From: Betaproteobacteria bacterium
Lineage (GTDB): Bacteria; Pseudomonadota; Gammaproteobacteria; Burkholderiales; SG8-39
NCBI GenBank assembly: GCA_016195915.1
Contig: JACPYS010000017.1
Coordinates: 1 to 64,000 of the forward strand
Direction: 5' to 3'
Length of the DNA stretch: 64,000 nt
Positions within the stretch are counted from its first letter, which is position 1; the number at the start of each line of letters is the position of its first letter. The notes under the pieces are model-generated. The model worked only from the letters and a program-made list of their open reading frames with translations, was not told where the DNA came from and made no database searches. The position numbers and the translations under genes are program-made. Below, in pieces: positions 1 to 7,136 of this stretch.

Positions 1-5
1 CTTAA

Positions 6-1470
6 TTGTACTGTGTTATAAAATAAGGCATTATCCCAGGGTCTTCATGTGACCGAGGAGGTGTGCCATGGGCAGCAGTACGGAATCGCGATTCGAACGC
101 TATGCCGGTGTGATGGTCGAGGCGCTTGGGCATGCGGATCGGGCAACACCGGCGCGCTGGTATTTGCGGGGACTGATGCTGCCCGGACAGCGCAAGAGCG
201 TGGAGCCGATGGCGGCGCGGGTGCATCCGCAGGACGTGCGCTCGGCGCATCAATCGATGCATCACCTGGTCGCCGAGTCGGAGTGGAGCGACACGGCGTT
301 GCTCGCGGCGGTGGCGCGCGAAGTGGTGCCGGTACTGAGCGAAGCGGGACAGGCGCCCTGCTTCTGGATTATCGATGACACGGGCTTTCGCAAGTATGGC
401 AAGCATTCGGTCGGTGTGGCGCGACAATACTGTGGGCAGTTGGGCAAGACCGACAACTGCCAGGTTACAGTGAGCCTGTCGCTGGCCACTGTCGAAGGCA
501 GTGTGCCGCTGCACTATCGGCTGTATCTGCCGCGCGAGTGGGCCAAAGACAAACAGCGATGCAAGCTTGCGGGCGTGCCCAAGGAGATTGCTTTTGCGAC
601 CAAGGGCGAACTTGCCTGGGGGCAGATCGAGGCGGCGCTGGCCGCCGGCATCCCGCGTGGCACGGTGCTCATGGATGCCGCCTATGGAGATGAAGCGGCG
701 TTGCGCGATCGGCTCTCTGAACACGGCTTGCCTTACGCGGTGGGTATCAAGCCGGCGACGGCGGTTTGGTGGGATAAGCATCAACCTGCGAGCGCACCGG
801 TTAAGCAGGGCAGTGGTCGGCGCCGCACGCGAGTGCTGCGTGATGAAACTCACCAGCCGATCGGCGTGCGCGAACTCGCGCAGGCGCTGCCGGCGGCCAG
901 TTATCGCACTGTGACTTGGCGCGAAGGCACCAACGCAGCGCTCGCCTCGCGCTTCGCGCGGGTACGCGTGCGCGCTGCGCACGCCGATCGAGCTCGCGAG
1001 GAAGAATGGCTGCTCATCGAATGGGCCAAGGGTGAAGCCGAGCCAACCCGCTATTTCCTGTCCACCCTGCCTGCGGACATCTTGTTCACGGAGCTGGTGG
1101 CCAGCGTCAAAATGCGCTGGCGCATCGAGCGTGACTACCTGGAACTCAAGCAGGAGGTCGGTCTGGGTCATTACGAAGGGCGCAATTGGCGCGGCTTTCA
1201 TCATCATGCGAGCTTGTGTATCGCTGCGTATGGTTTCCTGATGCTGGAGCGGCTCTCCGGCAGTAAAAAAAACTCCGCTCGACTCAAAGCGCCTGCCCTA
1301 CCCGAAGGCTTCCGCCCGCGCGGGGCTCGCCCCGATGCAGCGCCACATCCCGTGGTCGATCGCCACCGTGCGCTTTCGCTTGGGTCGCGCCATCGCCCGA
1401 CATCTTCCGCAATGCCCGTGCTGCGGGAAACCGTACGTGCGAGTATCTAGATGTTAATAACACAGTACAA
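6..1470 (+). mobile_element. IS701-like insertion sequence
   Basis: The element is bounded by perfect 14-bp terminal inverted repeats, TTGTACTGTGTTAT at 6-19 and its reverse complement at 1457-1470. These are flanked by the 4-bp direct repeat TTAA at 2-5 and 1471-1474, which fits the YTAR target duplication known for the IS701 family. The outer C and G extend the match to 19 bp, but I read the TTAA as target duplication. The element carries one transposase gene and has inserted into a DUF2971 gene whose remainder follows immediately. The left flank of the target lies outside the window. Confidence 0.88.
68..1457 (+). pseudogene. IS701-family DDE transposase, frameshifted near the C-terminus
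   Basis: This is the transposase of the surrounding element. The ATG at 68 follows a GAGGAGG ribosome site. The likely DDE catalytic residues are D103 or D104 (WIIDDTG), D203 (VLMDAAYGDE) and E354 (WRIERDYLELKQ), followed by the GLGHYEGRNWRGFHHH block of the family. The original frame stops at 1450 with an atypical tail. The expected family ending (MQRHIPWSIATVRFRLGRA, then a CPCC motif) is instead encoded one frame over from about 1335 and stops at 1457. A single-base insertion, or a two-base loss, near 1319-1334 therefore separates the catalytic core from its native C-terminus. It may be a real inactivating mutation or a sequence error. The catalytic core itself looks complete. Confidence 0.85.
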
Positions 1471-2232
1471 TTAAGGGCCGAGCGCACGGTTTTGCATAAC
1501 GAAATCTTTTTTTCGCCGGCGTCTAATTTTAATGACCCCTTTGACCTGAGACCTGCATTTTCTCTTCAGTCGACGCCCGACCGGCAGCGCGAAGATTTTC
1601 TGAAGCTGTCGAGAAAATTCGAGCCGCATCTCACCGAGGACGAACGCGCCGCTGAAGCGGACCGCGTGATGGCAACTTCCATGAGTGTGGAAGATATCGG
1701 CAGCACAACTGCCGTTATTCAGTTCATCCATAGCCAGGTCATGAGCACGGACGTTGGCATTTATTGCGTTTCGACCAAGCCCGACGATATCCTAATGTGG
1801 TCACACTATGCCGACTCCCACAGGGGCATCTGCATAGAGTTCGACGGCACACTTTCATTAATGGCTCATGCCCAAAAGGTCCAATACGCACGCAAACGAG
1901 TTCCCATCAATCCATACGAAGACAGCCAGGAAGTGATGATGGGCAAGGCTTTGCTGAACAAGTCGGAGCAATGGTCTTACGAATGTGAGTGGAGGTTGAT
2001 TCGTTACAAAGGTGGCCCCGGTGTTGTGCAATTCCGGCCCGCCAATCTCACGGGAATCATCATCGGGGCGCTGGCATCCCCCTCGACAGTCGATACGGTC
2101 ATGACGTGGGTCCGGCAACGTTCTATTCCGGTTAGCCTTTATCAATCATCCGTCAGTCCTAAGAAGTTCGAGCTACAGCTTGCCCCCACGCGAACTGCCC
2201 AAAATCCTACCCACGTTTCCGCAGATTCTTGA
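1471..2232 (+). pseudogene. DUF2971 family protein, 5' end removed by IS insertion
   Basis: The frame is open from the right end of the insertion sequence and reads AERTVLHNEIFFSPASNFND. This matches the middle of the DUF2971 N-terminal region, which normally starts with a KYRS-type block. Family hallmarks follow: FNDPFD, DILMWSHYADSHRGICIEF and WSYECEWRLIRY. The family's function is unknown; members often lie in accessory regions and defence neighbourhoods. The only internal start is a TTG at 1492, so the fragment is probably silent. The missing N-terminus should lie just left of position 1, beyond the insertion sequence. Confidence 0.82.
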
Positions 2233-2362
2233 GCGGATGTGCGATATGCCCGCAGGTTGAATGTCTGCTTGCAGAACATGCGAATGGCAGGAATGGGTGA
2301 ACCGGAATCTGGCGTTCGAATTCGAACTGAGACACTACCGGAATCCAGGGCCCAAATAACGA

Positions 2363-2406
2363 CTGTTGGCCCGCAGGTGGTAGGTTCGAGTCCTGTTGGG
2401 GGAGCC
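2363..2406 (+). other. 3' fragment of a tRNA-like sequence (possible att remnant)
   Basis: The stretch contains a T-arm (GTAGG-TTCGAGT-CCTGT) followed by TGGGGGA, G and CC, as in the 3' half of a tRNA, preceded by CTGTTGGC as in an Asn-type anticodon loop. No matching 5' half lies upstream, the anticodon stem does not pair, and the terminal CCA reads CCT. It is therefore a fragment, not a gene. Such 3' tRNA pieces are typical scars of element integration, which fits the accessory content on both sides. No integrase is visible nearby. Confidence 0.5.
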
Positions 2407-2433
2407 TCTTCCTATCCCCGTCATCACGTGGCG

Positions 2434-2766
2434 CTACGGGCTCCCGCCGCGCAACCAACCGGAAACCACGATGACGACGAAGCCGGCCAAGATGCCAAGA
2501 AGCAGGTTGCGGCGGCCGGCGTAGTAGGCGACGAGTCCTACCGCGCAGGCGAGCAGCCGCTCCGACAGCAGCGTCGCCGTGAGCACGCCACTGGGGAGGA
2601 TCACCATGCGAGCGATCAGACTCGCGACCATGGCGTAGGCGACGCAGCCGATCCAGGCGAACACCTCGCTGTCGGCGGGCACCCGGCCCGAGAGCGGGAC
2701 ACCCAACCAGCGCCACAGGTCAGTGGCGGCGCCACAGGCGAGGACCAGCAGCGCGAGCTCAAGCAT
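2434..2766 (-). CDS. azlD: AzlD-type branched-chain amino acid transport subunit
   Basis: The protein is a 110-residue, very hydrophobic membrane protein starting MLELALLVLACGA, with about four predicted membrane segments, the usual size and character of AzlD. AzlD acts with AzlC in an inner-membrane exporter of branched-chain amino acids or their analogues. The ATG at 2766 overlaps the end of the azlC frame by 8 bases, which implies translational coupling. A longer frame reaches 2817 but would run deep into azlC. Confidence 0.82.
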   Translation of the reverse strand: MLELALLVLACGAATDLWRWLGVPLSGRVPADSEVFAWIGCVAYAMVASLIARMVILPSGVLTATLLSERLLACAVGLVAYYAGRRNLLLGILAGFVVIVVSGWLRGGSP

Positions 2767-3469
2767 GATGGCGTCGAAACAGGAAGTAGGCGACGGTGCC
2801 GCCGCCGAGGCCGGCAATCAGAATGCTCCATTGCGGCGTAACGGTGTAGAGCAGCGGCCCGGCGACGGCGCCGCAGAGGATCGACGCGAGCGCGAGCCGA
2901 TTGCTGTACTCGCCGGAGAGGACGAGAACGAAATACAGCGAGCTGATCAGCACCAGGCCGCGGTTCACGAGCGGTGGGAACGAATCGACGAGAAAGTATC
3001 CGACCAGGGTGGCGGCAATGCACGCGACCCAGTTGGTGATGGCGAAGCCGAGGAAATAGGGCATGCGCAGCTCGACCGGCAGCTCGGGAACGCGCCGCAC
3101 GCACGGCGCCCAGTTGGTCATTACCAGCGCGTGCGCGGCGAAATAGAGCTGCCACGCCGGGCGGTGTGGCTCGCGCACCAACGGCAAGAACGAGACCGTC
3201 ATCGGCAGAAAGCGCATCGCAGTGAGCGAAACTGCGACGACAATGATGAGCGGTGCCGCGCCCGCGAGCGACATCTCTACCATGATCAGTTGCCCGGGAA
3301 GCGACCAGACGGTGGTGACGGAAATGAGCGCTGCCCAGAGCGGGAACTGGCCGGCTTTCGCCAGCGCAGCGAAGCCGAGATAGCCGGCGGCAAGCACTGC
3401 CGAAGGTGCGCCGGCGGAAACGCGCGCGCCGCTCCAGAATGCCGCGCGCCGGGAAGGATAGCTCGTCAT
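2759..3469 (-). CDS. azlC: AzlC family branched-chain amino acid exporter
   Basis: This 236-residue integral membrane protein has several predicted transmembrane helices and the AzlC signatures GYLGFAALAKAGQFPLWAAL, LPGQLIMVEM and AVSLTAMRFLPM. With the overlapping downstream gene it should form the AzlCD exporter of branched-chain amino acids. The pair has no regulator of its own. The gene lies 16 bases downstream of the chimeric XRE gene on the same strand. Confidence 0.88.
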   Translation of the reverse strand: MTSYPSRRAAFWSGARVSAGAPSAVLAAGYLGFAALAKAGQFPLWAALISVTTVWSLPGQLIMVEMSLAGAAPLIIVVAVSLTAMRFLPMTVSFLPLVREPHRPAWQLYFAAHALVMTNWAPCVRRVPELPVELRMPYFLGFAITNWVACIAATLVGYFLVDSFPPLVNRGLVLISSLYFVLVLSGEYSNRLALASILCGAVAGPLLYTVTPQWSILIAGLGGGTVAYFLFRRHHA

Positions 3470-3485
3470 AAGGAAGCCGGGAGGT

Positions 3486-3848
3486 TCAGACCGGTGAATC
3501 GGTGTTTCTTCGAGTGTAGGCCAGGAAACAGCCGTGCGTCATCGATCGCCGCACCCGATACAGCAGTCCGGCCGCAATCGTCATGTTGAGCAGGTTCCGG
3601 CCGATGCCGCGGATGAATGCGGGATTGGTGAAATCGCCACGCGGCATGTCGGACACCTTTGGTTGCGTGATGCCCATGCGCCTTGCCGCTTCATGCTGAG
3701 TCAAGCCAAGCTTGCGCACGGCCCGCGAGATTTCAATAACCAAGCCGGACTTGATCTTCAGCTTGTCGGCATCCGGTAGACCCAAGTCGGCAAAGACATT
3801 GCCGGAACCCGTTTCAACTTCAATGCCGTCAATGATGCGCTTTGCCAT
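3486..3848 (-). pseudogene. XRE/HigA2-like antitoxin fused to the 3' end of an MFS gene
   Basis: Residues 1-75 are a typical XRE antitoxin of the HigA2 type: MAKRIIDGIEVETGSGNVFADLGL, with a helix-turn-helix around LGLTQHEAARRMGITQPKVSD. After RGDFTN at residue 75 the family sequence stops. Residues 76-102 (PAFIRGIGRNLLNM, then GLLYRVRRS) match the C-terminus of the MFS protein at 7137-8369 (AAFIHGIGWNLLNM, then GLLYRARR). The DNA match begins exactly at this junction. The start has a good ribosome site (AAGGAG). No full toxin partner is visible. The helix-turn-helix might still fold, but the dimerising C-terminal part is replaced. Confidence 0.75.
3547..3622 (-). repeat. 76-bp repeat copy A (MFS 3'-end segment)
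   Basis: The segment is identical at 69 of 76 positions to 7159-7234, in the same orientation. It encodes the last membrane helix of an MFS transporter minus its final six residues. Its right edge coincides with the breakpoint inside the chimeric XRE gene. Together with copy B it flanks the 3.5-kb TA cluster as a direct repeat. Confidence 0.85.
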
Positions 3849-3924
3849 TTCGCAGCTCCTTTGCGAGCGCCTCGGCCATTCATATCCTGGCGTGAAGGAT
3901 GTTCCTGCCGCTTATCGCTCTTCG

Positions 3925-4380
3925 CTATCGTTTCGACTCGCGTTCGGCCTCCCATCCTTTGCAGGCCAGGGCGATATATCGCGGTACAGGGCGGCTGCCA
4001 GAGCCATACGCGCTCATGGCGCGCGATGTCATTCCGAGGGCCTTGGCCGCGTCCGCCAGGGAAAGCCCGTGACGGGCGCGCCACTGGGCAAACAAGCGCG
4101 TATTTTCGTCCGGCGCATTCTGCGCCTGAGCGTCGAGCCAGAGCGTATCCGCACCGATCTGGATGTCGAGGGCAGGCCATTCCACCGTCCAGCCCTCGCC
4201 CTCGATTACGACCGCCTTCGAGAAAGCCTTGGAATCGCGCAAGGGTTCAAGGCGCGGGAACTTGTCGAACTCGTCGGCCAGCGCGACGGTATAGATGCTG
4301 CCGTCGATAAAGGTGAGCCGTAGCCGGTGGCCGGACAGCGCTTTCGCGGCGGCAAGCCGGGGACGCTTCATCGTTGCCAT
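3925..4380 (-). CDS. DUF2442 domain protein with C-terminal helix-turn-helix
   Basis: The protein has 151 residues. The N-terminal half (ALSGHRLRLTFIDGSIYTVAL, EPLRDSKAF, GWTVEWPALDIQIGADTLWL) is a DUF2442 domain. The C-terminal half (LFAQWRARHGLSLADAAKAL, GMTSRAMSAYGSG) is a helix-turn-helix. DUF2442 proteins usually form pairs with DUF4160 proteins and behave like antitoxins, although the biochemistry is not settled. The ATG at 4380 is chosen because AAGGAG lies about 10 bases upstream; a GTG at 4389 is possible. The start overlaps the end of the upstream remnant by 13 bases. Confidence 0.75.
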   Translation of the reverse strand: MATMKRPRLAAAKALSGHRLRLTFIDGSIYTVALADEFDKFPRLEPLRDSKAFSKAVVIEGEGWTVEWPALDIQIGADTLWLDAQAQNAPDENTRLFAQWRARHGLSLADAAKALGMTSRAMSAYGSGSRPVPRYIALACKGWEAERESKR

Positions 4381-4500
4381 GATTTCCACTCCTTGATCAA
4401 ATCTGCCTGGTGCGCATTCAGCCAGGCCATCACTTCACGCTTCAAATCGAAGGCATCCTCCCAGCCACGATGCGCACGCTGGTTAGATCGATCTTTACAC
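4368..4500 (-). pseudogene. C-terminal remnant, probably a DUF4160-like partner
   Basis: In this frame the sequence GWEDAFDLKREVMAW, then LNAHQADLIKEWKSWQR, ends at 4368. It resembles the C-terminal helices of DUF4160 proteins, the usual partner encoded just before DUF2442. No matching N-terminal part exists, because upstream the frame becomes antisense to the PIN gene. The overlap with the DUF2442 start supports an original two-gene coupled unit whose first gene was deleted. The family assignment rests on a short weak match. Confidence 0.4.
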
Positions 4501-4554
4501 TTCCCGTGCGTGCCGTTCCGCTCGCGCCATGTCGCAAGCGGTGCTTGCCTCCAG

Positions 4555-5016
4555 CTACTCGCCGCGCGGGGCAACCGCCAGCTCGATCCACGCGAGAAAT
4601 CGCGCCGGCGAGATCGCTTCGACCCGGGCATTGGACGGGAAATGGCGCAGGTTGCCGGTGATGATCGGGCAGCCCGCGGCGCGTGCTGCCGCGATGAAAG
4701 GGTAATCGTCTGGATCAGGAAGACGAACGACTTCTTCGCGGAGTTGCGTCGCCCTTGCGCCCTCGTCCTGAATCGAGGCGAGGAACGCCTCGGCGAGCTC
4801 GGGGTCGATGGCAAGCTTGGGCCGGGCGAGGACCTCCTCGTATTCCGCGACGATGGCATCCGAGTACACGGGAATCACGATTCCCGCCGGGATCAACGCG
4901 AGAATTCGCGCCGGGGAGCCGCCGGCTTTGAGGAATCCGGACACCACTACATTGGTATCAAGGACGGCGCGTACGCTTGCCGCGCGTGGCCCGGCGGGCG
5001 GCGGCGATTTCGGCAT
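4555..5016 (-). CDS. PIN-domain toxin (VapC-like ribonuclease)
   Basis: The protein has 153 residues with the acidic PIN-domain motifs VLDTNVVVSGFLK near the N-terminus, YEEVLARPKL in the middle, and PDPDDYPFIAAARAAGCPIITGNL toward the end. Members of this family are Mg-dependent ribonucleases neutralised by a cognate antitoxin. The start overlaps the 3' end of the Phd-like gene by 59 bases, an unusually long overlap. No alternative start lies close enough to the DTN motif, because the candidate valine codon is GTA. The pair forms one operon read leftwards. Confidence 0.83.
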   Translation of the reverse strand: MPKSPPPAGPRAASVRAVLDTNVVVSGFLKAGGSPARILALIPAGIVIPVYSDAIVAEYEEVLARPKLAIDPELAEAFLASIQDEGARATQLREEVVRLPDPDDYPFIAAARAAGCPIITGNLRHFPSNARVEAISPARFLAWIELAVAPRGE

Positions 5017-5263
5017 TGATGTCCTTCAGTGTCACGCGGTCCAGGCCGGCGGCGCGGGCGCGCTGGTGTTGGACGCGTAGCGCCTGCTCGAAGCGCGCAC
5101 GCCTGATCGCGCGCAGGCTGTCCTCCACCCGGTTCGACGCGGTGAAGGCGAGCACCGCAAACGGTTTGCCGTTGCGCGTGATGACGAGCTCCTTTTCGGC
5201 TTCGAGTCTTTGCCAAATCTTGGCCGGCCGGGTACGGAACTCGCGCACCGTGACGTAGTCCAT
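4958..5263 (-). CDS. Phd/YefM-type antitoxin
   Basis: The 101-residue protein begins MDYVTVREFRTRPAKIWQRL and continues EKELVITRNGKPFAVLAF, the classic N-terminal DNA-binding fold of Phd/YefM antitoxins. The C-terminal region is Arg/Ala-rich and probably binds the PIN toxin. The ATG at 5263 is preferred because AGG lies at proper spacing; an ATG at 5275 is also in frame. A promoter with an inverted repeat lies immediately upstream, as expected for autorepression. Confidence 0.83.
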   Translation of the reverse strand: MDYVTVREFRTRPAKIWQRLEAEKELVITRNGKPFAVLAFTASNRVEDSLRAIRRARFEQALRVQHQRARAAGLDRVTLKDINAEIAAARRATRGKRTRRP

Positions 5264-5279
5264 AACGCGCCTCATGTGG

Positions 5280-5322
5280 ACAATTGAGCGACAATTGTAG
5301 GACGTCACTCTAGGCACTGCAA
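5280..5322 (-). promoter_or_regulatory. Promoter and operator of the Phd/PIN operon
   Basis: Read on the minus strand, TTGCAG (5322-5317), a 17-bp spacer and TACAAT (5299-5294) form a good sigma-70 promoter. Overlapping the -10 is a perfect 7-bp inverted repeat, ACAATTG at 5280-5286 and CAATTGT at 5292-5298, with a 5-bp spacer. This is the probable Phd operator. Confidence 0.65.
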
Positions 5323-5380
5323 CAAGCGAGGGAGGGCGCGTAGCGCGAGCAGCTCGCCCCGCGGCTAACAGATGCGGGCT

Positions 5381-6673
5381 CTATGCGACGGGCGAGACCA
5401 GGTTCGGATCGAGAAACAAGCCTTCGTAGACGAAAGACCGAGACACCGTCTCGCAATCCGTCGGAGACACGCCTTCGCGGCGAAACGCGGCATACCAGCG
5501 ATTCTTGACCATCTCCGCCATCGAGTCGAAGAGAACCGTTGCCTCCGCTTCCCGCAAACGGAACGCACCCGCCGATGAGACCAGGTTGACTCGGTTTGCG
5601 TAGCGCCCGAATTTTCCGATCGTCATCGCGAGATCCCGCCGCTCTGCGCTGACGTGAGGCGTAGGGGTAAGGTCGTATGCCGGCGACAGCTCGAATGACT
5701 TTCCGGGCGCGATCAGAGCGTGATTGCGTGGGTGGTCGTCAGTGTTCGAGACCAGCGCGCTAAACACCATCCGGCGATACAGTTCGCGAAGATCGTCATC
5801 TGGGCGGTGACTCCAGCGCGTGAGCTCATCGGCGAGCAGCGCGTAAGACCACCGCGCGCGATCGCGATGGGAGTCTTCCGTCCTGAGCACCGTCAGTCCG
5901 CTCACCATCCGGTGCCGCAGGTAACCGCCATCTTTCTTCTCGCGGTCGAAGCGTTTTACCAGCAACACGTCGCGCCCGCCGACGACCTGGAGCCTCGAGT
6001 GCGCAACTCGAAGCCCGCATTCACGCGCGAGCGCAAGCATCGCCCCCTCGACGCGCGTGGCGTTCCAGCGGTCCTCGGGATGCGGGAATTTCGCCACCCA
6101 GAGGCCAGCGCCGTCCTCGACGACGTTCTTCGGTCGTGCCCCGCCGAGCGAGGTGCCCGGGTTGACAAGCGCTTCGACTTGTTCCGCGAGCGCGGCGACC
6201 AGGTCATCTGCAGGCGCCGCATCCCGCATATACCGGTCGGCTTCGCGCAGCAGTGCCTCGAGTTGCAGCACTCGATTGAACCGCCGGGCCGGAGCAGGGG
6301 GCTCAACGTTGAGACCGAAGGAGAGAGCACCCGCGCGATCCTCCGGCGAGTGAAGGAGATAGTCGATCTCCGACAAATCGGTGCGCTTGAGCTGCTTTTC
6401 GATCACGCTGCGTCCCCAGGAATCGGGCGACGCATCTCGCAGCGCGCCGAAAATTCCGCGCATCTTGGCCGTCTCAAAAGTGCGCGGCACGATGGGCAAG
6501 CCGAACGGATCCAGAGGCACCGCACTCGGGTGATCGCGATATGAACGGCCGTAGACGAACCGTCCCACCGGTACGCCATCATGAGATTCAAGCTGATAGC
6601 GGCCGGCAGTCACGGACTCGAACGTTTCCGGGAGCTGAATATAGACGTAGCACTCCTGGGGCTTAGAAGTCAT
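5381..6673 (-). CDS. hipA: HipA-like Ser/Thr kinase toxin
   Basis: The protein has 430 residues, the normal HipA length. It shows the HipA P-loop TSLGGARPK at 174-182, the nucleotide-binding lysine in VAKFP (K195), the catalytic loop NTDDHPRNH at 310-318 and the metal-binding aspartate in LSPAYDL (D334). Escherichia coli HipA phosphorylates glutamyl-tRNA synthetase; the target here is not known. The start overlaps hipB by 11 bases, so the two are coupled. All key residues are intact, so the toxin should be active if expressed. Confidence 0.9.
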   Translation of the reverse strand: MTSKPQECYVYIQLPETFESVTAGRYQLESHDGVPVGRFVYGRSYRDHPSAVPLDPFGLPIVPRTFETAKMRGIFGALRDASPDSWGRSVIEKQLKRTDLSEIDYLLHSPEDRAGALSFGLNVEPPAPARRFNRVLQLEALLREADRYMRDAAPADDLVAALAEQVEALVNPGTSLGGARPKNVVEDGAGLWVAKFPHPEDRWNATRVEGAMLALARECGLRVAHSRLQVVGGRDVLLVKRFDREKKDGGYLRHRMVSGLTVLRTEDSHRDRARWSYALLADELTRWSHRPDDDLRELYRRMVFSALVSNTDDHPRNHALIAPGKSFELSPAYDLTPTPHVSAERRDLAMTIGKFGRYANRVNLVSSAGAFRLREAEATVLFDSMAEMVKNRWYAAFRREGVSPTDCETVSRSFVYEGLFLDPNLVSPVA

Positions 6674-7007
6674 CGTTCAGCTCCCCAGTCCGTCCGCGCA
6701 CGCGCTTTGGCGCGAGGCGAGCTTCGAAAGCCTTGCCCTCCTCGTCGCGTTCGGGCGCGACAGGATTTGCCAGTTCGTCAAATATCCCCAGTGCCCAGGC
6801 GCAGGCGAAGTAGGCCCCGATGCCGGTGGTAGAGGCACCGCGCTCGACCGCTTGCATCGTGACCTTCGAGATCCCCGCTTTTGCGGCGAGCTCGACTTGC
6901 TTGAGTCCCCGTCGTTTGCGGGCTCGAGCAATGTTTCGTCCAAACCGCTGTATTCCGAGCGCGACGGCAGTTGGCAAGGTTTTGGCAGAAAGTTTCTGTT
7001 TGGGCAT
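6663..7007 (-). CDS. hipB: HipB-like XRE antitoxin
   Basis: The protein has 114 residues. The helix-turn-helix is clear: RFGRNIARARKRRGLKQVEL, then AAKAGISKVTMQAVERG. It is encoded directly before and overlapping hipA, the standard HipBA order. HipB neutralises HipA and represses its own operon. A long inverted repeat begins two bases upstream of the ATG. The Arg-rich tail after about residue 90 may contact HipA. Confidence 0.87.
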   Translation of the reverse strand: MPKQKLSAKTLPTAVALGIQRFGRNIARARKRRGLKQVELAAKAGISKVTMQAVERGASTTGIGAYFACAWALGIFDELANPVAPERDEEGKAFEARLAPKRVRGRTGELNDDF

Positions 7008-7008
7008 G

Positions 7009-7045
7009 ATAGAACGTGCCTTAAGTATATTTGTGCACGTTCTAT
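7009..7045 (-). promoter_or_regulatory. hipBA operator (11-bp inverted repeat) with -10
   Basis: ATAGAACGTGC at 7009-7019 and GCACGTTCTAT at 7035-7045 form a perfect inverted repeat with a 15-bp spacer, directly upstream of the hipB ATG. The spacer carries TATACT on the minus strand (7029-7024), a good -10. Repressor bound here would block RNA polymerase. No convincing -35 is seen. Confidence 0.65.
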
Positions 7046-7136
7046 GCTACTCCTCGGTGCTCTCACGGTCAATTAGTAGGCATCATAGACAATGCTTTAA
7101 CGATCTTAAGGCATGGTCTATGCCACCAACACGAGC

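Noticed and set aside
2-1207. 401-residue minus-strand frame across the insertion sequence
   Set aside because: It is antisense to the transposase and has the biased composition of a mirror frame.
2363-2406. Complete tRNA or tmRNA gene
   Set aside because: Only the 3' half is present, the anticodon stem does not pair and CCA is altered.
7084-7122. Further inverted repeat CATAGAC/GTCTATG upstream of hipBA
   Set aside because: The arms are short with a 25-bp spacer and could be part of the MFS terminator or the hip promoter. I cannot decide between these uses.
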